Shown: positions 11,117-21,935 of the stretch, one piece after another | Numbering within the stretch: the stretch's first letter is position 1 | Layout of the letters: every line of letters starts with the position of its first letter | Origin: Cryptomeria japonica | Lineage: Eukaryota; Streptophyta; Pinopsida; Cupressales; Cupressaceae | Direction of reading: 5' to 3' | Assembly: GCF_030272615.1 (NCBI RefSeq) | Contig: NC_081415.1 | Location: forward strand, 366,741,667 to 366,805,666 | Length of the DNA stretch: 64,000 nucleotides | The notes under the pieces: generated by a model | Databases searched by the model: none | What the model was told of the DNA's origin: nothing | The model's input: the letters and a program-made list of their open reading frames with translations, nothing else | Made by a program: the position numbers and the translations under genes

Positions 11117-12288
11117 TGTTGGAAAAAGGTGAATGAATGAGATCTAGAGGAAAGATTTTCATCCCTCCGAGGAGAGATGAAAGTTTCACTTTGGATTCCC
11201 CTTCAACACTTTTCACGCATTACATTAGAAGAGGGAGGAAAATACACTAGATTCAACCTTTAGAGAAAGAGATTGAATTTTGAGTGATGGTAAGTGAATC
11301 CCCTCTTCTGAGATTGAGATTTGAATTGATTGAATTGTGTATTTGTGACCAAGTAAAAAAGTGACAAAGATATGATTATAACTCAAGATAGAAGCATAAT
11401 ATGAAGCTGTGCACCCGGATCTGGATATAATATGTCGAGACGAATTTGCTCTACGAATTTGGGAAAAAGTCGCCCGGACCGTGGAGGGAGTGTACATGGT
11501 CCTCCGAAAAATCCCCGAAACGAAAAGGGTTGTTCTGCCTCTGCAAATGGAGTCCAAATCTGAAAGACGAGTTGTGCACCTACAGCCTACACACAAAAAA
11601 GAGATGGAAAGGTGTTGGGATTGGGGGTTTTCCTTTAGGTCAAACCCCAGTTTTAGAATTAACCAAATGATGAAAGAAAGTACTTGCAAGTAAATATAAA
11701 TGAAAGACTGAACTATAAATCACCTCAAGGGAGGTTGTGATAGAAATGTTGATAGAATTGCTTGTGTGGAATTGAATGTTGGAATGAATCTCCTCTTCAA
11801 TGGTTGAATCCTTGACTTGAATGCAACACCTAGCCTTGAAGGGAGACTTGAGAATGCTCAATGCTCGAAAGGAATGCTTGAATGCTTGAATACTCTTGAA
11901 TGCTTGATCTCATCTAAACTTCCCACTCATCCAGCTTATGCAAATGAGAGGACAAATGCAACTTATATACTTGTCAATTAGGTTTAATTGACTAATTTTT
12001 CATCGTAGGCTGACACTGGGGGAGTTTTCCCGCTCAATTCACAACCACCAAAGCGCAATTTGAAGGGTCCTGCCCTAAAATAGAGTAGGGGACAGGGGCG
12101 CCATGCCCCTATCCTTCCATGTTTTCTAGGATAGAATGCATTTTAGGTAGTGCAGAGGGCAAGAGAGATTCATTTTCCAAGTGTTGAGCAAGTCTTCAGT
12201 CTCCGATTTGGCTTAGGGATTCGAATCATGTGCATGAGGACCCTAATGTGGTCAACAATTGCAAGGGTCGCAATTTCATGACACTACA
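11117..12288 (-). repeat. 5' LTR of Gypsy-M
   Basis: On the + strand it runs from TGTTGGAAAAAGG to CATGACACTACA; as an element on the - strand it starts TGTAGTGTCATG. The length is about 1,172 bp. The right boundary is sharp because Gypsy-A LTR homology begins at 12289. The second LTR is not in the window. Confidence 0.75.
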
Positions 12289-12548
12289 ATAGGAAAGATT
12301 AATTTCAATCTAGGTGCAAACCTTTTCCCTTTCAAGCATTCCTTCTCCCTTTTCCCTCTCAAGATCATTTGATTAGGATTTATTTTGTGTTGGGTTAGAC
12401 CAACACTTGCATTCAGATTGATAAGGAAGTCAACCTTCTCCGAAGACTCAACCTCACATTTAGCAAGTTCACACACTTGGAGGTTGTTTCCATGTTTCAC
12501 AAGGTTGATGATCAAGGTTGTTCATCAAGTGGGCAAACTTGTGTGACA
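12289..12548 (+). repeat. 5' LTR remnant of Gypsy-A+
   Basis: It matches the last 260 bp of the LTR at 20440-20700: the CTAGGTGCAAA, CATTCAGATTGATAAG and ACACTTGGAGGTTGTTTCC blocks are in the same order. It ends TGTGACA, immediately before the primer binding site. The upstream 1.7 kb has been displaced by Gypsy-M. Confidence 0.85.
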
Positions 12549-12554
12549 ATAATT

Positions 12555-12580
12555 TCTGGCACGCCTAGTGGGACCCACAT
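12555..12580 (+). promoter_or_regulatory. Primer binding site of Gypsy-A+
   Basis: TTCTGGCACGCCTAGTGGGA follows the LTR end by a few bases. The same block is found on the - strand inside the 5' LTR of Gypsy-A- (about 50525-50550), which confirms both LTR ends. Confidence 0.75.
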
Positions 12581-12811
12581 TTCAACATATATGCTAAGTA
12601 TTCAGTGTTGCTCTTAGTAATCCAGCCTTTGCAGGTAATCACATTAAGAACTTGGTGACTCTAAGGAAAAAATCCAATCTCTTGGTGATGACCAGTTGCC
12701 ACTTTCATTCCAAGAACACAAACCAGAGCATCTTCTAGAGGTAATTTCTAATACATTCATCTTTCATATTCAAATTTTAGAAGAAGAGGTTTGCATTCTT
12801 TGTCACATATC

Positions 12812-14055
12812 ATGGGAACCCAAGAAGAAGCACCTACACCCCTAAGATCTCATTCTACCCTCTGTTTACAAGACTAGCACAACCTAAAGGCCCTGCCATT
12901 CATATCAATAAGCCACCTTTAATGGTGTTATCCCCTTAGTTTTCACCTAGAAGAACAATATCCTAGTTGCAGCCCTAAAAGTTATACCATTCTTTACCGG
13001 AGAAACCTTTGTCACCCTGGATGAACACATATGTGATGTTGAAAGCATCTACATGGTGTTTGATGTCATAGAGGATAATGTTGTAGTGAGGCTTCTTGCC
13101 TTATCTTTCAAGGGAAAAGCCCTACAATGATATAGGGGTCTGCCCTATAACTCCATCCACAACTGGGATGAATTGGGAGAAAAGTCATGTAAGCATTTAG
13201 AAGACAAGAGTGACCAATTATCACTAGTTAAGAAACTAAAAACCATAAAGAGACCACCCCATCAGTTCATGGGAGATTTTAATTACTGATTTCAAAAGAC
13301 CTAGGATAAGATCCTAATGTTGGTAAATCCCTCTTCAAATCATGCTTTCTTGTATTTTCTTTGGGCTTTAAATACTAATATTTTTGCGATGATTCAATCA
13401 ATGGTAGGAGATAATCTTCCAGAAGCTTATGACACTATTGTAAGGGCAAAAAATTGCTTAATACAAGTTGGCAAGTTGTCTCCTAGGCTTCCAATGCCCT
13501 TGTTCCTAGAGGCTCCTGCACAACAACCTAATTTGGCACCCATACCAACGGAATCAACAAAGTCAATTGCTCATACCTGCACCAATTCCTCAATCTTCAG
13601 AGATTCAAGAGATTAGATCAGAAATCAAAACAATGATGTAGGCATTTCAGAATGAGCTAGTTTCAATCAAGAGACAATTGTTGTAGGACAACAAGCCCTA
13701 CCAAACATCAAATCAAAACTATCAGCAAAGGTCTACCTTACAAGGACAAAACCAATGGAGTAACGCTAGGCCCTTGAATATTTTAAATCCTACGACTACA
13801 AGTACCTCAAAAGCATTGGTACCAACACAGAACAACCTTGTTGAAGAGCAAGATTGGTGCAATCAATACAATCAGCCACATAATTAGCCCTCATGTCAAA
13901 ATGGTGAGTTTTCTCAAGCCTTAGTGGCACAAAATAAACCATCTTCTTTAGGGAAATATCAGTTTGATGATTGTAAAAACCATCCACAAGAAGATTCTTC
14001 TTTCATGAGTTGGCAAGAGGCTATTTTTTGTGGTATCAATTAGTTATACAGTGAC
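12812..14055 (+). pseudogene. gag: Gypsy-A+ gag
   Basis: An ATG at 12812 gives MGTQEEAPTPLRSH. Frame changes follow. The Gag core is read near 13040-13490 (LALSFKGKALQ, then YRGLPYNSIHNWDELGEK; further on MLVNPSSNHAFLYFLWAL). Near 13845 there is a knuckle-like variant WCNQYNQPHN followed by CQNGEFSQALVAQ. The homologous site in Gypsy-A- is WCSHYNQPHNQTAC, so the unusual spacing is a family trait. Several stops interrupt the frame. Gag leads directly into the protease region. Confidence 0.75.
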
Positions 14056-14058
14056 CCT

Positions 14059-14967
14059 ATGGCAAGCAATACAAGATCTAATAAAAGGGAAATAGATCCT
14101 AATACAATTACCATAGTATCCCAAGCTCCGCAAGCTTCTATACAATATTCAATACTAGAAAATCTTGACAAGGTGGCCACTTCAAATAAAGAACCGAACT
14201 TGACTCAAAAGATCAAACAAGGGGAGCAGTCTAAGGCTCCTACAATATCAAAGCTAGGTATTGTTACTATGAAGGCTTCTACTAAGGTTGTGGTTCCATT
14301 CAACATAGTGGAGAAAATGAAGAAGGGTAGCCTTAATGTCTCTATTTGAGATGCTCTTTCTATCCCATCTCAAATAGACCTACTTCAAGAAGCCCTAAAG
14401 GATATAAATGTTGTAGAGGTTACAAGAAAAAGTTGCAGCTCTCTAACTCCTACAAGCTTAGCGTAACCTTTAGAGGTAGAGAGTTCAAGGAAAATCAATA
14501 AGCCTCATCCCTTCTATCTTTCTCTAATTATAGTAAATAATCTTGTTCATAATTGCATGATAGATAGTGGGGCCAATAGCTCAGTAATGCCAAAAGAAGT
14601 GGTTGACCGCCTAGGGATCAAGTATGAGCCTATGACAAGAGGGGTTGTGCATCTTGATGATACATCAATTCAGATTGTGGGGGTCATAAAGTATCTAAAT
14701 TTAAATTTTCATGCTTTCTCAGTTTGTAATGTGTTGCAAGATGTTTCAATTATTGACCTCCCAACTTACTTTGCCATTTGTCTATCTAGGGACTTTACTG
14801 CCAATATAAGGGGTTATCTATCCTTAAATTGGTCTCATATGTTATTCAAAACAAGATATGGTATAAAATGTACCATCAAGGTTGAGCCTATTTCCAAAGA
14901 TAACATTGAGCCCTATACCCCAATCCCTATCAATATGAATTGCACCCTCCATGATGAGAAAGAATAA
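14059..14967 (+). pseudogene. Gypsy-A+ aspartic protease region
   Basis: The basic, Ser/Thr-rich gag-protease junction (MASNTRSNKREIDPN) is followed by a retropepsin. The catalytic motif CMIDSGANSSVMP lies at about 14554 and LGIKYEPMTRGVVHL follows. Stops at about 14347 and 14464 lie between junction and protease, and another ends the stretch at 14965. The protease would cleave the Gag-Pol precursor in the particle. The same order and motif (CMIDSGACSSVMPKG) occur in Gypsy-A-. Confidence 0.8.
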
Positions 14968-15652
14968 ATTCTAGTTAGAGAGCCTAAAACTCAATTTGAA
15001 GAAGTTACCAATTGCCTACTTGGTGAGTGGGCCAATGCATTTCAGTTTGACCCAATTAATAAGGTCAATGGTACCGACCTTGATACATATTGTATTCATG
15101 AAGAAGATGCCCCTATTCCCAGTCTTTCAAAAGAAAGAAATGACATGCATGGATCATGGGATACGTTCTTTGATGGATCAAGCCAATGAAAATGGTGCAC
15201 AAGCCATTGTATTACTTATTTCTTCCTAAAGGAGAGAAACATTACTTTTCATTCAGACTTCATTTTAGCTACACTAATAATGTGGTTGATTACAAAGCCT
15301 TGATTTTGGGTCTCTAAATGACAAGAAGAAGAGGGATCGGATCCTTAAGAGTGTATGGAGACAGTGAGTTTGTTGTTAATCAGATTAGAGCTCAAAGCAT
15401 CATAAAGAACAATCCATCAAATCTTATAAGCATAGAGCATGGTACCTAATTGAAGGGTTTGAAACCTTCAATATTTCTAGTGTCCCTAGAAATCTAAACA
15501 AACATTTTGATAGATTAGAAGAAGTTGGTGCTCAATATGACATTCCATCTCATGTTTTAGGAGAGAAAGAATATCAAAATGGACTTGTAGTGAGACCTGC
15601 AGCATCTGATAACCACTGCAATTGGCAGGTCTTTGACTCAGATTAGCAAATT
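14968..15652 (+). pseudogene. Gypsy-A+ archaeal/plant-type RNase H upstream of RT (decayed)
   Basis: Fragments in shifting frames (WDTFFDGS near 15160; then a stretch matching the TNNVAEYEALILGL block of Gypsy-A-) identify an RNase H of the archaeal/plant type. It lies between protease and RT. Catalytic residues of the fold are the Asp of FDGS, the Glu of AEYEA and the Asp of the GDS/GES-D motif; here they are partly lost to frameshifts, but they can be read in the - strand copy. It would remove RNA from RNA-DNA hybrids. A tail (PSHVLGEKE, VVRPAA) links to RT. Confidence 0.7.
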
Positions 15653-16799
15653 GTGATTTTTCTACAAGATGAGGCAGAGTTCTCCCATAAGAAGCAAGCC
15701 CTGCTGCAAGATCAATATGGAGATCAAATTATGCAATTAAATTCAAATAAGTTTCCCAAGGGATTGATCACCTTGGAAGGGATATTCAACTCCGATGATC
15801 AGATGAAAGGAAGAGCTATGAACCTGGCCGCGAGGAAGAGAGATTACAAATCAATCTCCATGGAAAAGGGCAAAGCTCTCAATCTGGGAAAGGTATGTTA
15901 CCAAATAGATCAAGGTACTTTTGTCAATCTCTATCAAGAATACAATTATGTTTTCACTTTTACATATGAGGATCTAAAAGGGTTTGATCCTAACTTAGCT
16001 CAACATATCATAGAGCTTGATCCTAGTGCTAAGCCTGTTAGGAAAAAGAAAAGACCTATTAATCCCAAAGTTGAACCCTTGAACCCTTGATATCATTTTC
16101 TTGGGTAGCCAACCTTGTTCTAGTATCCTCTTCCTTCCATGGAACAAATGTTTGCCAAAGTTAGTGGCTCAGAAAAAAATTTCATTCTTGGATGGATACT
16201 CGGGGTATAACAAAATCCTAGTCCAAGAATCAAACCAATATAAAGTTGTATTCACTACTAAATGGGGCAATTATGCCTATTGTAAAATGCCTTTTGGACT
16301 GACAAATGCAGGTGCAACTTTTCAAAGAGTCGTGGATATGGATTTTAAGGGAGTATTAGCAGATTTTGTACTTGTATATCTTGATGATATCATTGTATAC
16401 TCCAAACATGCAGTAGACCACTTTGCTCATCTTGAGCAAGTATTCAAGAAATGTAGGAAATATGGTGTGTCCTTGAACCCTAACAAGTGTGTATTTACCA
16501 CAAATTAGGGAAATCTTTTAGGACATATTATATCTAAAGAGGATCTAGCAATTGACCTAGAGAGAGTGAAAGCCATTTTTCCTCTTCCACTCTCAATCCA
16601 TAAGAAAGGGTTACAAAGATTCCTTGAAAGGATTAATTTTGTAAGAAGGTTCATCCCCAATTTGGTTGTCATAGTGAAACCTCTCATAGCCATGCTCAAG
16701 AAAGACACAATGTCAAAATGGAATAAGGAGGGTAAGGAGGGCTTCACTCAAATTAAGCAAGACATTTCTCAGGATCCTACCTTAGTCAATCCTAACTAA
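15653..16799 (+). pseudogene. pol: Gypsy-A+ reverse transcriptase
   Basis: An N-terminal connector (MQLNSNKFPKGLITLEGIF) leads into the RT. Motifs in order: HIIELDPSAKPVRKK and RPINPK; then FLDGYSGYNKILV, YCKMPFGLTNAGATFQR, and the catalytic box VYLDDIIVYSKH at about 16375. After LNPNKCVF, the thumb and connection read LQRFLERINFVRRFIP and PLIAMLKK. A deletion near 16085-16170 has removed part of the finger region that Gypsy-A- retains. Stops at 16088, 16506 and 16797 confirm decay. Together with RNase H it copies the genomic RNA. Confidence 0.88.
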
Positions 16800-17220
16800 G
16801 AGAAGGATTTCATCCTCTACAACTTGGGAGGAGAAGCAAGTATATCTATTGTCCTAACACGGGTAAATTAGGATGAGTTGGAGAAACCCATATCTTTTTT
16901 CAGTGAAGGCCTAAAGGATTATGAACTCAAGTGCAGTTATATGGAGAAACAGGTCATCACAGTTGTTAGAGTATTGAATAAATTCAAACATCTGCTAACT
17001 AACAACTGGATTTATCTCCTAGTTCCTCATGCCAGCATTAAAGATTTCCTCCTGAATAAGGACATAGGCAAGAAGAGGGTTGGGTGGATTACAAAGGTCA
17101 TGGAGTATGACCTTAATATTAAAATTACTAAGCTAGTAAGAGGTAGAGGACTGTGTGAGAAATTTATTTCAACATTTGGAAAAGACCCCGAGGTCTCCCT
17201 CTTACTATAGAAAGAAGAAG
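16800..17220 (+). pseudogene. pol: Gypsy-A+ canonical RNase H-like domain, catalytic Asp positions lost
   Basis: It is recognised by FILYNLGGEASISIVL, PISFFSEGLKDYELKCSY and MEKQVITVV, the layout of the gypsy RT-attached RNase H. The usual first catalytic Asp (LYTDAS) is replaced by Leu in the LGG insertion, and the usual TDHK motif reads VPHASIKDF. The middle Glu (MEKQ) is kept. Gypsy-A- shows the same replacements, so they predate the death of either copy. The domain probably serves as a connection, with catalysis supplied by the upstream archaeal/plant-type RNase H. Confidence 0.75.
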
Positions 17221-18480
17221 AACTTGATAGTCAAGGAGATGCACAAACTGGTTGGTCGGAGGATATGACTACCTTCCTAAAGGTTGGAATTTATCCTCCT
17301 CACTTTGATTGAACCAAGAGAAGGGATCGCAGACTTAAGTCCATTCCCTATGCCTTGGTGGATGACATTATATTCAAAAGAGACCTGAACGGTGTCTTGT
17401 TGAGGTGCATAATAGGTGATCAAACTAACAAGCTATTAGAAGAATTTCATAATGGCCCCTTAGGTGGCCATTTCTCAGCTATAACTACAGCCATGAAGAT
17501 CATAATGACAGGTTATTATTGGCCATCTTTATTTGGTGATGCTCACAAGTGGATTAGATACTGCAAAGAGTGTGCACACTTTTTAGGCAAGAAAAGATTG
17601 GTTTCTCTTCCTCTTCATCTCATTTCAACTGATCATCCCTTTGCACGATGGGGCTTTGATTTGATTAGTCCCATTAATACATTGTCAATTTTAGGGCATA
17701 AGTGGATTTCGGCCACCATACACTACTTCACCAGGTGGACAAAGCTAGTTGCTCTAAAGGATGCAACTGAGCATTCAGTGGTTCAATTTCTTAAGGGCAT
17801 TGCAACTAGATTTTGATCCCCTTCCACAATAATATCTGATAATGCAAGGCCTTTGTAGGATCTCAAAGCAACTTATGGGCAGCCCAACATGATGTATTAT
17901 TGAAGAAATCATTAAATTATTACCCTCAAGGCAATGGCCTAGCTGAGTCTTCCAACAAGAATCTCATCAGAATCATCAAAAGAACACTTGATGATAACCA
18001 AAGGTATTGGCACCTAAAGTTGGGAATAACCCTATGGGCTAATAGAATCACTCCAAAAAGAGCATTAGCACACTTCATGTTGATATATGGGAGGGAAGCA
18101 AGGCTTCCCTTATCTCTTGAGTTTCCTTCTCTTGATTTAGCACACCAGTAGGAGCTCCTGGAAAATGATGCCATTTCAATCAAGTATGCAAAGCTCACAA
18201 AGCTGGAAGAAGTTAGAGAAAGGTCTAAGAAGACCCTAAGTGTCCACTAGGGAAAAGTAAAAATATATTTTGACAAGAAGGCTACATTTAGGATCTTTAA
18301 AGTTGGAGACCGTGTCCTGAATTGGGATGTTGATAGAGAAAATCCAAGAAGACACTCAAAGTTTGATGAAATGTGGGGTGGTCCTTACGTGATCAATTTG
18401 GCCAAGCTAAGTGGTGAAGCCCTCCCTATTGAAATAAATGGTATTCACCTCAAAGCATGTGCTTAAGGTGATTTTTCAGG
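17221..18480 (+). pseudogene. pol: Gypsy-A+ integrase
   Basis: The zinc-binding N-domain is visible at about 17440-17585 (HNGPLGGHFSAI, then GYYWPSL, CKECAHF). The catalytic core follows: ARWGFDLISPI with the first Asp, SPSTIISDNA with the second, and YPQGNGLAESSNKN with the Glu. It continues to KRALAHFMLIYGREARLPL and a C-terminal part (KFDEMWGGPYVINL, EINGIHLKACA) ending near 18465. Stops at 17814 and 17856 and several later ones kill it. It would join the new DNA copy to the chromosome. Confidence 0.87.
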
Positions 18481-18697
18481 TTTGTTGTAGAACATTGTGA
18501 ATATTTCCCAATTTCCTAATAAGTGTACAAGCATAGGTTATTCTTTTAGAATGGCAAAGAATTTTTGATGTCCTATAGGTTGTAGGGGTGGAGACTTATC
18601 TCCTTTTTTCTCACCTTGACTTTATGCCCAATGGATATACCAAGATCTCTAGTCTTATTTGCCAAGCAGGCTTGTCACCCCTCTGACTCACCAAAAC
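18481..18697 (+). promoter_or_regulatory. Gypsy-A+ 3' UTR with distant purine tract
   Basis: Non-coding. A purine-rich tract GTAGGGGTGGAGA lies at about 18583, but the LTR start inferred from the other copy is 100 bp further on, preceded only by ACTCACCAAAA. The block ATGCCCAATGGATA near 18625 is conserved in Gypsy-A-. Confidence 0.5.
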
Positions 18698-20700
18698 TAT
18701 TGACTAAATTATTGTCAACCTTAGTCCTAAAGAAAACTAATTTGAGACATCCTTCAATGGCTAAAACCCTACAAAAAACCCCTCCTTGGAGCCCTAAAAC
18801 CCTAAACCCTAAAGGTTTTTACCTTTTTATCCTTCTCGATCTCTAAGGTTCTAATTTTATGTTGACCAGTTTGACCAGTCAAATCACTTAAGGAAACTGG
18901 CTGGAGTATCTTTTAAGTCATGCAAGGCTGGTTCCCCTTTTGATCTATCATGGTATCATGTAAAAATTGAACCTCCTTTTTACTTTTATGTGTTCCATTT
19001 TTGTGCGATAAACGATATGGTCAATAAAGCCTTATCATTGTTTTGTTGTGATCAAGAAGCCAGCCCCACCCTTCGTCACGAAGTAGTGGAAGTTATTTGG
19101 ATGGTGGGATTGACTCATTTTGAAGACTTCATGGTAGCATGAGTTTCTCAGTTGGTAGAGCTAACTCATTATTTTGTGGGCCAATCACTACGCAACAAGC
19201 AACACGAGTTGGAAAGATAGTGTGGGCCCATCTTGGTGTTGTTTTGATAGCTGCTTGGTTTTCAAAGTTTCAGGATGGTCAAGCCTGAGCGTCGGGTTGG
19301 GACCATGATATGGTGAGAGTGTTGATGAGGGTTGTTAGTGGCTAGTGGGGTTTTTGTTGTTTCACCATGGTCAAGATTGATCGGGAGGCCCAACCCGCGA
19401 AATGGTGAAGGGCCTTTTCAGAAAGACTTCCAAGTAGTGACAAAGTATTTTTCCTGTTTGGCCCAAAGGCCATGCCTTGCCAAAATCTAGACTTCCTAGG
19501 GCCAGCCTGCTACATGGTTGATCTGCGATTGTTAGATTTCCATAAAGGCCTGATCGGATGCTGATGTTTTAACTTTTGTTCGGGCCTATGGGCGTTACAT
19601 GGCAAGATCTCACGCGTTTGTCTTCACGTGACATGGAGGATCTGAGGGCTAAAATTCAAATGTCTCAGGGATGTTAGAATTTAAATGCTTTTTCAAGAGT
19701 GGTTGCCAACTAGATGGTCAACAACCAATTCTTGACATGTTCAATGCCCTATTTCCAATCAGATTTTGATCCAACCACCAAGAGATTTTTCCATTACTCC
19801 AGAAAGGATTCTATAGCTCATTTTTAGACACCACCCATGCCTATTCAATGTGATCTACTGAATTTTTTTCTCTACAAGTATACCTAGACACATCCGTGTA
19901 CAAAGATTTCCTTGTCTGCAAGGAATTTTACTTCTTCCCAGAAGAGATCGACATTTGTAGAGGTGATTTGCACACTATAAGATCTTTTTAGCAATCTGAT
20001 CATCCCCTTTTGATTTTTTTGTAACCTAGCCTTAGGTGGGGTTAGGGTGTCTAACCGTAATTCAATCTGATTTATGCCTGAACTATAAAGGAAATTTTGT
20101 AACCTATCTTAGGGATTTTCTTTTCTTTTCTATCACAAGAATACTTGTTTTTTATGTGATTTGTAAAAATTATCTTACCTTGTATCAAGAAATTTACTTG
20201 TTTTTCCTTCTTTGAGTTCTTACAAGCTGTGTAATGCTTTTACCTTATTGTTTGGATGCATTCTTGTTTATTTTCTTGAGTTGTATGTGACTATGTTAAT
20301 CCCTCTTTGGATGCCATCTGTGAACTATTTTTGGTTCCTCTTGCCATTTACAAGAATTCCAACCTTCACTCACACTTAGGTGGCTAATTCGGATAGAAAT
20401 TTGTGCATCCTTTGAATAGTATTATTAATGTTATGTGTAGTTATAGGTAGGGAAGATCACCAATCTAGGTGCAAAATTTTCCCTTTCAAGCATTCTTTCT
20501 CCCTTTTCCCTCTCAAGATCATTAGATTAGGACTTATTTTGTGTTGGATTGGACCAACACTTGCATTCAAATTGATAAAGAAGCCAGCCTTCTCCAGAGA
20601 CAACCTCACATTTAGCAAGCTCCCACACTTGGAGGTTGTTTCCATGTTTCACAAGGTTGATGATCAAGGTCATTCATCAAGTGGGAAAATGTTTGTGACA
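18698..20700 (+). repeat. 3' LTR of Gypsy-A+
   Basis: It starts about TATTGACTAAATTATTGTCAACC, aligned with TGTTGACCTAAAATCC in Gypsy-A-, so the first G is mutated. It ends TTTGTGACA, like the 5' remnant at 12548. The length is about 2.0 kb, against 1.83 kb for the Gypsy-A- LTRs. No coding sequence is seen in it. Confidence 0.8.
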
Positions 20701-21586
20701 ACAACTAGAACTGCAACTACAAACTGAATGGAAACAAACTAATGACTAAATGTATGGAATTATCACCAAATGGGACTCCTTGGATGAGTCTTCCCAAGCC
20801 TTAAATAAACTTAGGTACTTAGAACATCATATCATTCAACATTTTATTTGAACAAGTAATGACATTTGCAGAAAATCGTTATTTGTTTAGATAACTCGTA
20901 TATCCACTAGAATAAAAGATTACATATATCCATTTCAACCCCTTTGAGAAGAAGGTTGATGAATTTATAGAAAATATAACTTTAACTAATTGTAACTACT
21001 TGGCTACTCAACTCCTATTAACTAGGAGTATAGCTTTTATTTAAAACATGAAACATGGAAACAAAATGTTTTTGTTATAATAGGACTCTTGTTTATTATA
21101 AAAAATCTAACACAAGCTTCCATTTATTTATGCCAACAATGAACATGCAAAATAAATGCTTATTATGAAATAGGTAACTATCTTCTAACAGAACTAAGAG
21201 TCTCCACGTTTTGAGCATACAATTGATAGATTGACTCCTTCCAAAAATTGTAACATAAATGCTTCCTCCTTATACTCAGTCTACTCCTTAATAGTTGCAT
21301 CCATAAAGGTTACCGCACAAAAATTCTTGTCTGTCTTTTATTACTCAAAATAACATCATTCACAAAATTCATGCAATCATTAACATATACTCATATAACA
21401 TTTATTAGCAGGTTTGGATATCATAGGATCTAAACAAGTGTTGGTCTAAGACAAACTCAAAACATAATATCATGTCTTTTCGAGAAAGTGGTCTTATCAA
21501 CATAAAATTCTAATAAAAAGAACAAAAAATGGGGCTCATCATCTCCCCCAACTTAATCTTCTACTTGTCCTCAAGAAGGAGGTAAC
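20701..21586 (-). other. Non-coding flank; possible 3' LTR and purine tract of Gypsy-C
   Basis: No gene seen. At 21542-21555 the - strand reads TAAGTTGGGGGAGA, a polypurine tract, followed by TGATGAGCCCC, a possible LTR start running down to the Gypsy-A+ junction at 20701. No second copy exists in the window to test it. Confidence 0.35.
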
Positions 21587-21724
21587 TGTTACAAGCTAGG
21601 GCTATCGTTACACCAAAATATTGAATTGTCAATGCCCGATACAACCACTAGACTTATAGAATCCACAGGAGGCTATTAAACCATGTCATGAATCCCTATG
21701 AGGGACGCTAGCTCACTGCCAACG
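21587..21724 (-). repeat. Left terminal repeat of the TRIM
   Basis: 138 bp, the 3' LTR in the - strand sense, preceded there by the purine tract. It differs from the right copy at a modest number of positions, mostly transitions. Confidence 0.88.
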
Positions 21725-21792
21725 ATCCCCCTCCCAGCATCACTCATTGTGGCCTACGTGATTCAAACTTGTGACCAAGATCTGATACCACT

Positions 21793-21930
21793 TGTTACAA
21801 GCTAGGGTTGTCGTTGCACCAAAAGATCGACCTGTCAATGCCCGATACAACCACTAGACTTATAGAATCCACAAGAGGTTGTAAAACCATGTCATGAATC
21901 CCTGTGAGGGATGCTAGCCCACTGCCAATA
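21793..21930 (-). repeat. Right terminal repeat of the TRIM
   Basis: 138 bp, the 5' LTR in the - strand sense. The block CAATGCCCGATACAACCACT is identical in both repeats. Confidence 0.88.
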
Positions 21931-21935
21931 GTAAC

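Larger units (their letters stand above)
6684..12288 (-). mobile_element. Gypsy-M: truncated Ty3/gypsy element, - strand
   Basis: Reading on the - strand: LTR (12288 to 11117), primer binding site, 1.2-kb AT-rich leader, gag, protease, then a proline-rich linker that stops at the NA-1 junction. RT, RNase H and integrase are absent; they may lie to the left of NA-1, outside the window, if NA-1 is simply nested. The LTR is inserted into the 5' LTR of Gypsy-A+, of which only 260 bp survives at 12289-12548. Confidence 0.8.
12289..20700 (+). mobile_element. Gypsy-A+: near-complete Ty3/gypsy element, + strand
   Basis: In order: 260-bp remnant of the 5' LTR, primer binding site, gag, protease, archaeal/plant-type RNase H, RT, canonical RNase H-like domain, integrase, 3' UTR and a 2.0-kb 3' LTR. 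It is the same family as Gypsy-A- at 23649-52383; the two copies match domain by domain but differ at many positions. Every coding section has stops or frameshifts. The 5' LTR was cut by Gypsy-M. Confidence 0.88.
21587..21930 (-). mobile_element. TRIM: 344-bp miniature LTR retrotransposon with 5-bp target duplication
   Basis: Two direct repeats of 138 bp (21587-21724 and 21793-21930) start TGTTACAAGCTAGGG and end CACTGCCAA-TA/CG. The 68-bp interior holds, on the - strand, a primer site AGTGGTATCAGATC just inside the right repeat, matching the initiator-Met tRNA site, and a GGGAGGGGGATCG polypurine tract just before the left repeat. GTAAC flanks both sides (21582-21586 and 21931-21935), so this is one insertion event. 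It has no coding capacity and must have been moved by another element. It lies in the 3' end of the Gypsy-C gag. Confidence 0.9.

Noticed and set aside
12276-12515. - strand open frame shared with 20457-20645
   Set aside because: It is the antisense of the shared Gypsy-A LTR 3' end, not a gene.
18785-18815. CCCTAAA telomere-like repeats
   Set aside because: Only two to three units within a Gypsy-A LTR, with related text in the other LTRs near 31390 and 52265; not an interstitial telomere array.
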